Origin: Arenicola marina
Taxonomy: Eukaryota > Annelida > Polychaeta > Arenicolidae
Assembly: GCA_964019135.1 (NCBI GenBank)
Contig: OZ025265.1
Coordinates: forward strand, 27,565,143 to 27,629,142
Reading direction: 5' to 3'
Length of the DNA: 64,000 bases
Below, one piece after another: positions 1 to 11,129 of the stretch; within the stretch, counting starts at the first letter, position 1, and every line of letters starts with the position of its first letter. The notes under the pieces are model-generated. The model was given only the letters and a program-made list of their open reading frames with translations, made no database searches and was not told the DNA's origin. The translations under genes and the position numbers were made by a program.

Positions 1-330
1 TGGGTGTCGGTATAGCGTATGAGGGGAAGGGAGGGGTGGGGGGGGGGCAGTCAGGGGAAGTGATTCTGTACTACTCTTCGTTAGTCTTTGCTCACCCAAA
101 ATGTCAACAACGGCACTACATCAAAGTCACAAATGCACCCTAAATATATTTCGCTTTTCACATTGTTAGACCTATATTTTCATATTACTACCACAAATAT
201 GTCAACTGACATATTTTGGGACCATATAGGTTACTCTATATATTTGCTTCAACTTTATATCACATGATACGTTTTAGATACAGCCGGTATGTTCCTCTCC
301 CCCCAACTGTCGTTCCTTTACCTGAATTTG

Positions 331-485
331 TAGACTTTCAGTGAGTCGATCCGGTGGCCTATTTCACGGACATAGTTTAGCCGGCTACGGGGCTCAGTCG
401 ACTAAAATCGCCCATCATTTACAGGGTAACTTTAGCCGACTAAGCTCCGTAGTCGTCTAAACTGTGTTCGTGAAATCTGCCCCAG
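331..485 (+). repeat. Dispersed duplicate, partner at 35584-35730
   Basis: The stretch starting TAGACTTTCAGTGAGTCG recurs at 35584 in the same orientation with the same order of short blocks (TAGCCGGCTACGGGGCTCAG, then CTCCGTAGTCGTCTAAACTG) and a few indels. No coding potential was recognised in either copy. The rest of 1-1027 holds no recognisable gene. Confidence 0.75.
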
Positions 486-704
486 AACTATATGTTACCT
501 GAGGCAAAGTACGCCGCGTAGAGACTGACTTTACCAGCTGTTTGGCAAGTAGACCATCATGTGATGTAATAATACTCTAATTTATCATGAAGCAACACCG
601 CCTGCCTGTCAAGACTGAGTACCTCCCTAACCTGTCTCTTGTCAGCTTGTCCAAAAGGCAATAGAAGACACACCTTTCCAATGGATTTCTTACTGACGTC
701 CCGG

Positions 705-812
705 CGTCCGGACGTGAAAACGGTTGATGGTTTCGGCGAAGACACCGATACGTCCGGACGTGAGGACGTTAATTTACACAGGAGAGCTCCAAGACGCGCT
801 GGCGTCCGGACG
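705..812. repeat. Three spaced CGTCCGGACG palindromes
   Basis: The 10-bp palindrome CGTCCGGACG occurs at 705-714, 751-760 and 803-812, about 50 bp apart; the middle one extends to the 12-bp ACGTCCGGACGT. The small overlapping ORFs here on both strands are unrecognised and probably not genes. Confidence 0.6.
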
Positions 813-1029
813 TGTTTACGTAACGTACTGGATTGTTGCATGATCGGAGCACGTTGAGGTATTATGCTGGCTATATTGAATTATGCCGACACATGTTATT
901 CCAAGAAGGGACCGATGTGGCAACAATTCTACCACCCCCCCCCCCCCTCTAGCCCTGTTGCATGCCCCTCCCTGGCTTATCCGTGCATCACCGTGTGGTT
1001 CGTCTGCTTCAGATACGCCCACAACCACA

Positions 1030-1145
1030 TTAAATCAGTGGAGGGGGGGGGGATAGCGGCCCCCCTACCCCTCCCCCCCCCACTATACACGTGCTTAGTA
1101 TACGTGTGGGGGGAGGGGGTAGGGGGCCCCACAACGTATACCAAG
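1030..1145. repeat. GC-rich imperfect hairpin with dispersed partners
   Basis: A C-rich stretch (about 1060-1082) and a G-rich stretch (about 1106-1130) form an imperfect inverted repeat around a core holding ACACGTGCTTAGTATACGTG. Both outer flanks (AAATCAGTGGAGGGGGG and TAGGGGGCCCCACAACGTAT) recur at 26366-26440 and 57274-57350, where the central hairpin is absent. The G and C runs could form quadruplex structures. Confidence 0.6.
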
Positions 1146-1159
1146 CACGTGTTTTTAGT

Positions 1160-2271
1160 ATACGTTATGGGTGATGCACGTTGATGCACATGTGCTTTTG
1201 TTGTTATAAGACACAGCGATCCCGCCAGAAGTTGCGCAATACGAGACCCAGACGAGAGACGAGAACTGTGACGTAACAGCAACATGGCCGCGAGGAGAAG
1301 CTGCAAAAAATTGATGTTGGAAAGTTTTGCAAGTACGAAAAGTGATCACATTTGTGTGTATTAAATCTCTTTGCCGACCGAACTATGAAGGTATGAAGAG
1401 CAACTTGACACAGCGATAAGGACTGTTTATTTGTGTACTTTTCTGTAATCGCCGCCCGAAAAGTGCAATTTTTTAAATCAACGCTAAATTTGAATGCTTA
1501 CTTCATGGCCCTCCGGCCTGTTCCTCAGAGCGGATAAGCCAGGGAGAGACATGAAATAGGGCTATCCCCCCGCCCCCCCCCCTCCCCCCTCCCCCCGCCA
1601 CCCGCCCCCCTCTATGCACGTACTGATTTGCTGTGCCTGTGCCGCGGCATGAAATATTCGGAAGGAACACATTTTATCAAAAAATGCCATTGTTACACTA
1701 AGTAGCGGGAAAAAATAATTGGGGCATGAGCATGCGTTATCAAAGTTGTCTATGGCACAACCACACATACAATTTAGTCACAAAGTATTAAAATGTCCTA
1801 TTACATATTTATATCAGATTAGAGACAACATTAGTAGATTGGTTGAGGGCGGGGTGGGGGTCCTTTACGGGCGTAAGTAGCGTGATTAGAAGCGCTGTGA
1901 AACTGGCCCTTCACGAAATCGTCATCGTCCGTCAACCAAACCCCCCCCCCCCTCCCCCTGGACCATGCAGGGCATGTACCACTTTGGAGGCCACAAAGCT
2001 GTCGGTCGAAGGCGGGGGTTGTAAGGCCTTTTTACACTGTGTATTGTAAGCGGCTAAACCCAGAATGTTTGCTGGAACATCCTCTTCCCAAGCAATGAAT
2101 GCTCAAAGACATAATGCATGTATGTTTTAATCACATTTATAAGCAAGAGTAAAGGTCTAAAAAAAATCACAAAAGATTAAAAGAAATTAATGATTAATGA
2201 AATAAATTTATTAATGCAATAAATTGATATGAAGTTAATAGAACAAAATCTATGTATTTATATAATGAAAC
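1160..2271. other. Non-coding stretch with poly-C tracts
   Basis: No gene recognised. The stretch holds a long C-rich tract at about 1567-1613 and another at about 1940-1957, a run of A at 2160-2166, and otherwise AT-rich sequence. The short ORFs are low-complexity readings of the C tracts. Confidence 0.6.
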
Positions 2272-2445
2272 AATATACCTGCATCAAATGAGCCAGAATT
2301 AGGCTTGCTCCTCACGTCGGGACATAATTGTTTATTGGAGGAGAGTTTCAATAATTCCAACATAAAATTTGGTTCAGATAAGGGTTGCTTTCCTTTCTCA
2401 GGACCATTGAGAATGCTCTTCCCGTTTTCTTTACTTTAACCTTTT
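2272..2445 (+). repeat. Dispersed duplicate, partner at 35922-36105
   Basis: This segment matches 35922-36105 in the same orientation (shared blocks include AATTAGGCTTGCTC/GCATTAGGCTTGCTC, TTTGGTTCAGATAAG and CAGGACCATTG). Together with 331-485 versus 35584-35730 it shows that the leftmost 2.4 kb and the region around 35.6-36.1 kb are fragments of one old duplicated segment. Confidence 0.7.
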
Positions 2446-2793
2446 GGCATGGTGCCAAGTATATCGAAAGTGAGAAATATACATGATTGCATAAGAAGTT
2501 TGGCTAACAATATGCACACTAGGATAGATCTCCTTGCAACATTTCAAAATTCGACACTGACACAGTTTTACGGTTGTTCCTCAAAAATGATATAGCGACA
2601 CAGTGGTTCGCAAATCGACAGCGACCATAGTGGACGTGAATATTCACGCGTACTTATTCTTCTCTTTTTTCTTATCTTTACGGGCCGAGCGTTCTAAAGT
2701 TTGATGACAAGGGGCGTGAGTAAAGTCTGATTTAACGACGCTTTGTGCAATACACCATGGCTTTAACAAATGACCTTTTATTTAACCTGACAG

Positions 2794-3086
2794 GTGGTTT
2801 GAACTCTCCATGCCCGACATGCGGTCCGGAATCCCCATTTCCGACAGGTGGGCTGGACTCCCCAAGTCCGACAGGTGGGCTGGACTCCCCAAGTCCGACA
2901 GGTGGGCTGGACCCCCCAAGGCCGACAGGTGGGCTAGACTCCTTAAGTCAGACAGGTGGCCTGGACTCCTCATGTCCGCCAGAATTCGTCCATTGGCCCC
3001 AGGTGTCCGAGTGCTACCTTATCGTGGTGATTTGGCCGCAGTGGAAATGCCAGTTTCAAAAAAGCTTCCAGCAGTTTATCCCTTAA
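2794..3086 (+). pseudogene. Decayed C-type-lectin exon (repeat stalk plus start of CTLD)
   Basis: An exon-like block follows a good acceptor (TTTAACCTGACAG, ending 2793) and opens in phase 1, exactly like lectin exon 2 at 49738. It encodes six 9-residue repeats of the form xPTGGLDSP, with the first unit keeping the CPTCG pattern. It then continues into CPPEFVHWPQVSECY, matching the CTLD entry CSPGFAHSPLVSKCY of the 49-50 kb gene. After that the match degrades: the conserved WEEARDHC segment is lost and a stop follows at 3086, with no donor matching GTGAGT seen in frame. The upstream intron-like sequence (about 2620-2790, with GTGGACGTGAAT and GACGCTTTGTGCAA) also parallels 49629-49700. I read it as a paralogous lectin exon now broken; the family assignment is firm, the pseudogene status inferred. 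Confidence 0.7.
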
Positions 3087-3185
3087 AATGGTATTCTACA
3101 GTCACTAATTATAACAACAATTGCTTCACTGGCAGCAACCAAGTTTAACCGCATTTGGTCCGGTGTCCCATGCGGAAATGCCCCC

Positions 3186-3291
3186 ATGCGGAGATGCCCC
3201 CTCTTCTGTATGTCATAGTGGCACCGTACGAAAACATGGACCGGAGAGGTTCTCAATATCATGTATTTTATATAAGGGGGCATCTCCGCAT
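3186..3291. repeat. Perfect 16-bp inverted repeat, 74-nt spacer
   Basis: The arms ATGCGGAGATGCCCCC (3186-3201) and its exact reverse complement (3276-3291) flank a 74-nt spacer. A near copy (ATGCGGAAATGCCCCC, from 3171) sits directly before the left arm, and a variant (ATTTCCGCATG) lies just after the right arm. Confidence 0.8.
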
Positions 3292-3299
3292 GAGTGGGG

Positions 3300-4848
3300 C
3301 TGGGGGTGGATTTCCGCATGTGACTCTGGGAATAATATTATACGTACTGGGCCGGGGTAACCAGTTTACCAGGTCAACAGTCTTGATACATTGCTGAGTT
3401 CGAGAGGGTGTCTCGGAAACCCCCCGACCCCTCCCCCATTTGTTTTAACTTCAAAATCTGCTCGGAAAGGGTAGGCGGACCTTATGCCACTTCTACGGAC
3501 AATGACCTTTGTTGTTTGCCCCCAAGATGACGCCAGTACTTCTGAGTCGTAATCTATGTATTTAGTGTTGCTGTGGAACACCAGTTATGTGGGGTAACTT
3601 GATGAATAGTTGAGTATTATCGGTGTTGTTCAAAGTATATGCTCTGTAGCAGTAGATGTATCTTTTTCATGAGAACTGTCGGGCATTACTGGGTACCCCG
3701 ACTCCTGCCAAGGACATTTGTATGATAAATATAGTGGGTAGTGGCCCTCAAAAGTCCATTGGCCACAGGGGAGGGGAAAGGGTGACTTAGTAGCCATGGA
3801 AGTTTAGATCTTTGAAGCAATGTAAGTTATGGAGACCATATTTATAGTTTATGACAATACACTTCATTATTATATTGATAATGTTTTATTGTCCTTCAAC
3901 AGGTAGTAGTTGCATGAAGAGCTTAAATCATAGACAGTTGTTTCGCCATTCCCAAAGTTGTGATTCCAGTCATGCATGGTATCCAACCTGCAAAAAAAAG
4001 AATATTCACATTTAGCTTTGGTGGTAAAGCAAATGTATATATATAAACTGAGCTAATTTATCTTAAAGCTACCCATACATCAAGTTTTCACCTTCATTAT
4101 GATTTTGGAAATATTTTTGGAAAATATTCTCGATACATTGTCAATGAGAATTAGATATGGACCAATTTGGCTAAAATAAGTGGCTTAACAACATGTCCAA
4201 TTATTTATTGCACTAATTATATGTGTCCTTATATGCTAAAAATATAAATGCACCATTTCCAACTAAAAAAATATTTCAGTGTCTTAATATTTTACATTAT
4301 TATTACATGTAACGGTACAAAAAAAACTTTACTTATATTATTCCTAAAAACCTTCATTCGTGTACCATAGTTTAGTACATTAAATATCTTGATGTAATAA
4401 AAAAAATGCTTTATCCATTATAAATTTACCGATATGAAAGAAAAGTATAAATGCATGTATCTAGCATTAATAAATTGCCTTGATGGGGACTCAAAATGCC
4501 TTAAACCAATGAAATTACTGATATGATTAATCTTAAAACTAAAAACTATATTCTCCCATTGAAGTTTTCCCGAATATTACGATTATAAAAAGTTACTTCA
4601 TATTAAATTGATTCCAAAATGGAAATCCGCAATATTTGGAAAGTTTCTATAGTGACTAGAAAGTCAAAGAAACCTGAACCATGGCAACCTTGTAGGTTTT
4701 ATCCAATAAATGTTCAATTTAATTACCGACGAAAATGTTCTAATAAACATTTAGTCTGGTAATGTATCCAAGATGTTTCCGTAAAACAGCTTTGAAAATT
4801 GTAGCTGGAAAATGTCTGTACAAGCAGCTTTAAACTAATATATTATGC
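3300..4848. other. AT-rich non-coding stretch
   Basis: No gene, array or RNA was recognised. The stretch is AT-rich with short A or T runs and looks like single-copy sequence within the window: I found no counterpart for it elsewhere, and the block A homology starts at about 4849. Confidence 0.5.
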
Positions 4849-5866
4849 AATGAAAGACCCGTTTAGTTTTAACCAACATTTTCTGAGAGCGCACTTCAGT
4901 TGGTTGGTTGGTTTGAAGTAGAGAACTTCAAGTAGTGGAGCCAGTCGAACCGAAGGCGCAACGTTTACTCAGGTTCAGAGAGGTTCTACTGTTGGATGCG
5001 CTGTGTTTCAGGTTAAGGACAATTACTCATGGAATAATTGCGTCCCATACGCTGCTGAAACGAGATTCAAGATTCAAGACACAAAACAAACCCTGATATA
5101 ACGTTGGGGATGAAGGCGGGGTGGTCTTGTGATCTTGTGATCTTGTCAAGATCTTGTGATCTTGGATGGCTTTAAGAAAGGTTCCAAGCTCGAAACGAGG
5201 CAAGACGACCACGGCATCTCCAACATAGAGGGAGCTGAAGATGATACAGACCAGACCGTAGATGTGGAAGAAAGTTAAGACTCCCATGATGACTCCCTGT
5301 TCTCCACGCCTACACACCGGTGTCTTAAAGACGTCTGTTACCCTGGCCGAGGAGAAAGGATAATACGGAATACAGTGCCTCTGCAATTGTGCAATGTGGT
5401 AATGTGTTGTCTTATCGTGTAGCGTGCCGAGGGATGTAAGTGGCAGAATAGTATCGATGCCACCAAACTGTAGCGTGCCGGTGGTATAGTTGGGAAAAAT
5501 GTCAGGAAGGGGGCATTTTATGCCGCGATATTGTTAGCATTCTCGATTTAACCCAGATTAAATAACCCAGCAATAAGGCAATACTAAAGTAGGTACAGAT
5601 CAAATGATTTATTTCGGGTTAACTCGATCAAGCGATATCTCATGGAGCTACCAATACCAAGTTCAAATATCACTGCAACTGCTGCATATATCTTCCCTCC
5701 ATAATACAATCTATCCTCTCATTGCCTAATTGCTGGCCTGAATTATCCCTCACATTGTTTCTCTTATTACCAAGTGAATTCTCCAAGATACATTTATCTG
5801 ACCTAAGAGCGGCGTGGGTGAGGCGCAAGGAATAGAGAGACAAGAGGTGCGCGGGCGAAGCGCAAG
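4849..5866. repeat. Block A, copy 1, left part
   Basis: This is nearly identical to 28093-29070 and 59001-59990. Homology starts abruptly at AATGAAAG(A/G)CCCG and runs through the acyl-CoA-ligase exon into the GCAAGGAATAGAGAG minisatellite, where a 9.6-kb insertion interrupts this copy. It continues at 15482. It differs from the other two copies by an extra 10-bp tandem step in the GTGATCTT run. Confidence 0.85.
5027..5309 (-). pseudogene. Acyl-CoA ligase (4CL/luciferase-type) internal exon, copy 1, frameshifted
   Basis: Read on the minus strand, an acceptor (GGTGTGTAG, just above 5309) is followed by GEQGVIMGVL, FFHIYG, SLYVGDAVVVLPRFEL and FLKAIQDHK. This is the segment of AMP-forming acyl-CoA/4-coumarate-CoA ligases (ANL superfamily) that follows the phosphate-binding loop. 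Such enzymes activate a carboxylate with ATP and pass it to CoA. After QDHK a 10-bp tandem duplication in the GATCTTGTGATCTTGT run, absent from copies 2 and 3, shifts the frame, so the downstream PNVISGFVLFL segment is lost. The exon with the SSGTTGxPKG loop was not found anywhere in the block. I regard this as an exon of a broken or incompletely duplicated gene. Its upstream exons lie at 15734-15871 and 16464-16671, pushed away by the 9.6-kb insertion. Confidence 0.75.
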
Positions 5867-6779
5867 TAATGGTGTTTATTTCAACTTGCCAAAAAGAAAC
5901 ATACAAGAAATACAATGAATAGTACCAACTGACAAGACAAAAATTCATTGGCATTAGTTGAGGAGACTCCCATTAGGACGGTTAGTCGCTAGCATGGGAG
6001 CCACCTAAAAAAATAAAAAATAAATAGATAACCCAAAAATAAAACACACAAGCAAACAAATAGAACAAGAACTCAGTGGGACACTGATGATGACGAAAAT
6101 CGACTTTAGGTCAAGGACCGTGTCTATCTGAACATGTTGATCGAAACCGCGACCGTCCACGATGAGTAGTAAGGGAATTATGGCCACATCTAGATTCCAG
6201 TACATTGAGTACATATGCTCGGTCCCCTGGCTTGAACTTTACATTGAATATGATAGCGTGGTTTTGAGGTCAAGACGGGGCCTCGGAATTAGGTCAGCGG
6301 CTTGAGTGAATGGTATTACAAATGCTCGTGCCGACCTAGTGTGGAAAAAAAAAGAGTAAAAAGTTAGTGGCCCAAATGGTGTGTATTGTTGCCCAAGGTC
6401 GTCTCTCACATTGCCGCTGCATGACATTTTTGTGAAATTTTCCCCAAATTTTGTTTCCGGATTTCCTCGGGGTGTGTGTTGGGATGACAGCACCGTGGTC
6501 ACTGGTCATTCATTAGAGGACTAAACAAAATCACCCTGAAGTGATCAGGCGTGTATCGATGATGCCTTGGGTTGTCCTCCGCAAGTGGCGGTCCGCAGGG
6601 TCTTCGAATAGGGATGCTAATCAGGATTCGGGGGACCAATAGGGATCTGATGGGTCGATTAGGGTTGTGTGGGACAAATCGAGATGTGCAGGGTCGGTGT
6701 CGACGGTTCGAAACGGGATCCGTGGGACACATTGGTATACGACGGGTCAAAGCTGGTTTCGTTGGGTTCAATCTGGATT

Positions 6780-7515
6780 AGCAATGTTCAATCAGGATCA
6801 CCAAGGTCGAATCGGGATCTGAAGGTCAAATAGGGATGCGACGGGTCAATCTGCATCCTAGTTGTCAAATCTCTATCTGGCGGCTTCCATCAGGTTCTGA
6901 GGGAGTCAATAAAAATCATATGAGTCCAATCTGGATCCGACAGATTAAATCTGGGTCTGACGGGTGGGGATGCCAGATGACTACTCGGGATCTGAGAGGG
7001 CAAATGTGGATGTCCAGGTCGAATGGGGAGCTGAAAAGGTCAATATGGATCTGAGAGGTAAAATAGGCGTCTGTGAATGATAACTGGATCTGAGGGATCA
7101 ATATGGATCTGAGAGGTCAAGTCTGGATCTGATACGTCAAATCTGGATCTGAAGGATCACTCTGGATCTGAATGGTCAATCAGGATCTGAGAGGTCAAAT
7201 CTAGATCTGAGAGGTCAATTCTGGGTCTGAGAGGTCCAATCTGGATCTGAAGGATCAAATCTGGATCTGAGGGTCAAATCTGGATCTGCGGGGTCAATCT
7301 GGATCTGAGAGGACAAATATGGATCTGAGAGGTCAAATCTTGATCTGAGGGATCAAATCTGGATTTGAAGGGTCAAATCTGGATCTGAGGGGTCAATTTG
7401 GATCTGAGGTGTCAATCTAGATCTGAGAGGTCAAATCTGGATCTGAGGGGTCAATCTGGATCTGAGAGGTCAAATCTGGATCTGAGGGGTCAAATCGGGA
7501 TCTGAGGGGTCAATT
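6780..7515. repeat. 20-bp minisatellite, array 1
   Basis: Degenerate head-to-tail copies of GGTCAAATCTGGATCTGAGA, becoming more regular towards the 3' side; individual units vary from about 18 to 20 bp. The leader before it (6570-6780) contains diverged versions of the same unit. A longer version is at 11130-12310 and a short relic at 35378-35490. Confidence 0.9.
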
Positions 7516-7539
7516 AGTGCCTTCACTTGACAATTTGGA

Positions 7540-8210
7540 TCAAATAGAGGTTTCAGCGGGCAAAATAGAGTTTTAGTGAGTAGATTTGACCCAGTAGGCC
7601 ATTACACATACAATTTGGCCCAAATAGAGCTTTTAAGGTACAATCTGGGGTAAATAGTGCTTTTGCTGGGCCAAATATGACCTTCAGAGAGCAATTGAGC
7701 ATAGATATCGGCATGGGATAGCAACTTATTCCAAATATAGCTTTCTGTTTACTAAATAGCGCTTTCTGTTTACAAAATCGAGCTTTTTGTTGACAACATG
7801 GAGCTTTTGGTTCGCAAAATAGAGCTTTCTGTTGGCAAAATGGAGCTTTTGGTTCGCAAACTAGAGCTTTCAGCATGCAATTTGAGCTAAATATCGCACA
7901 TACCTGGCAATTTGGGCTAAATAGCAAGTATAACAGGACATTCTAGGTACACTGGGCATCTAAGGGGCAATTTAGGGTAAACAGCGCGTATAACGAGCTA
8001 TTTGGGCTCAATTGCGCATGTAGCGGGTAATTGTCAGTTAAAAAGCGCATGTAACGCTCAATTTATGCTAAATAGCGAATATAACGGGCTTTTTGAGCTG
8101 AACAGCGCATATAGCGGGCAATTTTGGATAAACAGCGCGTATACGGGGACAATTCGGGCTAAACAGCGCGCATAACGGGAAATTTGAGCCAAATAGCGCA
8201 TTCATCCGAC
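7540..8210. repeat. Adjoining 21-bp and 30-bp minisatellites, copy 1
   Basis: About 7740-7880 repeats a 21-bp unit (AAAATAGAGCTTTCTGTTGGC and variants), read on the minus strand as a 7-residue pattern such as CQQKALF; that is a repeat translation, not a gene. About 7960-8210 repeats a 30-bp unit of the form CAATTTGGGC/TAAACAGCGCGTATAACGGG. Both recur in unit 2 at 12330-13005. Confidence 0.85.
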
Positions 8211-8439
8211 AACGTGCGCACCGCAGGCTCTATTTTGAGCAATGTGCAATGAGCAATTAACCGATATTAACAAAATTACAGGTAACACCGTCGTTTGTGC
8301 CGATGACGTGAGGATCGCGTCGTGTAACGCATCTTCCGCCCGCCAATTTAATGCCATATTAGAGTTTAAGTGAACATGATTTTTTTTTCTCAAGAGCGAT
8401 TGCTTGACTCATTATGAATGGCGCTACGAATTTTACTTT

Positions 8440-10445
8440 TTATCTAATAATACGTCATCGTGACGCGACATGACGTCATTTGACGTTTGCAAAAATGCTT
8501 AAGATGGCTTCTATTTCTTTAATATACCTACGTATCAACTCGGGCTATGACAGCTATTGCCAAAGTGGCTGAAAATGAAGCAAATCCAACATGTCGTAGG
8601 AGCACGTTAGCTATGACGTCATTTTTGACGCATCCCCTGCGCCAAAAAAGTTACACAGGGCATAAACTGTCCCTGAACACGACCTGCAACGTCAAGCAAC
8701 CCGAAAGTCGCCATACCTTGTAATAGCTGAGTAATAGCCTACGTAAGATATGTGACGTCATGACGTCATGGTGACGTTATGACGTGACGCACGACAACGT
8801 CCAAGCGGCAATATGCCAAGCTTTACTGCCACAACTTATTCGATTAAAGAGCTAGGCGATAGAAAGACTAGTCCTTCAGCTATGGCTTGGCGAAATGGCC
8901 AAAAATTGCATTAGCTTATCATTGCGGAAACACGGAGACCGACGACAAGAACAAAGAACACTGTAGGCGAAGCGATATAGCAACCAATTTGTTTCTTTTA
9001 CTATTTTTCTGACCATCAATGTTCCCTACCATTTGACGCAAACGTCACAGCTCTAGCTTGTTTTTCTGATTTTTGACGTTGTTTTCAAGATGGACACAAT
9101 CTCCATTCACTCATCATTGGCGGCCCCGCGAAGGTGTCGTCCCACTTCGGAGCGCTCTAGCGCCATAACTAGACAAGATCCGCCTAGTTAAAGCACTAAG
9201 TGATCTGAAGATGCTTATTGGCAACTAGTTGGCGAAAAGAATGCAATTTTAGCATTGTTATCTGATTTTTGACGATTTTTCTTTCAATGGCAGGAATCTG
9301 TATGTTTATCATTAGGCCAGTGGCTTCGTTGCCATGGAAACAAAAAGTAATACAGAGATCGCCGTGTGTTTCTTATAACTTGCTTTAAGATGATATTATC
9401 TCACTGTGTGGCGAAGGAGACTGAAATAGCTTGAACGGAAGTAGGTCATATTCGATCAAGTTCATTTTTCCCCATAGGATCCCATGTTAAACGATTTCGA
9501 CTATTTACCGAAAAGTAATGTGGCTATGGAACCATGTTGACAGATTATGACTCAGCTTAGTATTATCCATCCACAGCTGCAAGCATTGAGTGATGGCTTG
9601 AATAGAACACCCGTGGGAGCCTCTGCTAACACCAAAAAGCCGTATCTTTCACCATTGGTTAAATTTCCAAAAAATCCTGTGACGTCACTATTTGCTCTAA
9701 TTGCGTATGGTAAGCACTGTGGCTACTAGACGTCATGTTCAACTAACGAAAAAATCCCGGTGTTGTTTGCTGGAGGCACTTGCGACATACGCGACAAAAC
9801 ATTTTTTCCCAGCCTAAAGATACAGCCCTTTTAACATGGGAAATCCCATAGAGAAATTCCCCCGGCCCTGGAACCGGAAGTAAGATAGGAACGTATTGTT
9901 TTTAGTTTGTAGCTATACGAGGAACTACTTTTCCTACAATATAATGTTACTCTCGCATTTTTGTGATTTTTTTCAGATTTTTTATAATTTTTTGCAAGTA
10001 CCAAAAGTGACGTCATTGTGACGTCACGTGACGTATCAGAAAACTCTAAGATTCAACACAAGTCATCACAATTCATATTTCTATGACATATTTGAACATC
10101 ATAGCGATAGCTTGATGGCAAATGTGCCAAAAAGCAAAAAAACTGACAGAGGTCATTTAGTGCGTTATCCGCAAAACCTATGACCTCGTTTTCCTCGAAA
10201 ATGAGTATTACGCATCAAAAAGTGAACAATACCCGAAAACTGCACCTGAAGGAGGGGCATATTCTGAAACTAATCCGAGATCTCTAGCTTTAATATTAAC
10301 GGAGATATAAGCGTTTTTAGCTATTTTTTCAAAAAATCGCTGTGACCTTGACCTTTGACCTTTTAACCTGGATGACGAGTATGGTGTAGCACTATAGCCT
10401 AGCTATTAGGTACTAAAGACTGCGAACTAATACATACAGCCGTTA
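8440..10445. repeat. CRE-rich dispersed repeat, forward copy 1
   Basis: This ~2-kb non-coding repeat recurs in unit 2 (about 13230-15240) and, diverged and inverted, at 47159-48950. Landmarks are the double octamer TGACGTCATGACGTCA (8753-8768), further TGACGTCA at 10008-10015 and 10019-10026, the segment GGAAGTAAGATAGGAACGTA (about 9887), and the reverse complement of a nuclear-receptor-like motif at 10343-10361. The ORFs in it are short, unconserved between copies and not genes. Confidence 0.8.
10343..10361 (-). promoter_or_regulatory. Composite nuclear-receptor-like motif (DR1 plus extended half-site)
   Basis: Minus-strand sequence AGGTCAAAGGTCAAGGTCA: a perfect DR1 (two AGGTCA half-sites spaced by one A) overlapping TCAAGGTCA, the extended half-site bound by ERR/SF-1-type receptors. 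It lies inside repeat sequence. The motif match is direct; function is not shown. Confidence 0.4.
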
Positions 10446-10481
10446 GGCCACAAGGAGACTTCCCGTTTTTGAGTGAAACAG

Positions 10482-10536
10482 ACATACATACATACATACA
10501 TACATACATACATACATACATACATACATACATACA
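10482..10536. repeat. (ACAT)n microsatellite
   Basis: Uninterrupted ACAT repeats, about 13-14 units. The corresponding end of unit 2 (15280-15300) has only a short ACAAACAT version followed by tandem hairpins. Confidence 0.95.
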
Positions 10537-11129
10537 AACAAGAACTCAGTGGGACACTGATGATGACGAAAATCGACTTTGGGTCACAGAACGTGTCTTT
10601 CTGAACATGGTGATCCAAACCGCGACCCTCCACGATGATTATTAAGGGAATGAGGGCCATTTCTAGATTCCGGTACATTGAGTACATATGCTCGGTCCCC
10701 TGGCTTGAACTTTACATTGAATATGATAGCGTGGCTTTGAGGTCAAGACGGGGCCTCGGAATTAGGTCAGCGGCTTGAGTGAATGGTATTACAAATGCTC
10801 GTGCCGACCTAGTGTGGACCTTGGGGTGTGTGTTGGGATGACAGCACCGTGGCCACTGGTCATTCATTAGAGGACTAAACAAAATCACCCTGAAGTGATC
10901 AGGCGTGTATCGATGATGCCTTGGGTTGTCCTCCGCAAGTGGCGGTCCGCAGGGTCTTCGAATAGGGATGCTAATCAGGATTCGGGGGACCAATAGGGAT
11001 CTGATGGGTCGATTAGGGTTGTGTGGGACACATCGAGATGTGCAGGGTCGGTGTCGATGGTTCGAAACGGGATCCGTGGGACACATTGGTATACGACGGG
11101 TCAAAGCTGGTTTCGTTGGGTTCAATCTG

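Larger units (their letters stand above)
6065..10540. repeat. Large tandem unit 1 of the insertion
   Basis: This starts near AACTCAGTGGGACACTGATG and aligns throughout with unit 2 (10541-15290; offset about 4.79 kb after the arrays). Relative to unit 2 it has about 115 extra bases near 6350-6465 and a shorter 20-bp minisatellite. The order is unique leader, 20-bp array, 21-bp array, 30-bp array, then the CRE-rich repeat and a (CATA)n end. Confidence 0.85.

Noticed and set aside
57..560. Possible protein-coding exon at the left edge
   Set aside because: No open frame with recognisable motifs; the sequence is a dispersed repeat shared with 35584.
7553..7927. Minus-strand ORF rich in CEPKAPF and CQQKALF repeats (also 12345-12719)
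   Set aside because: Translation of a 21-bp minisatellite; no flanking splice sites or unique coding sequence.
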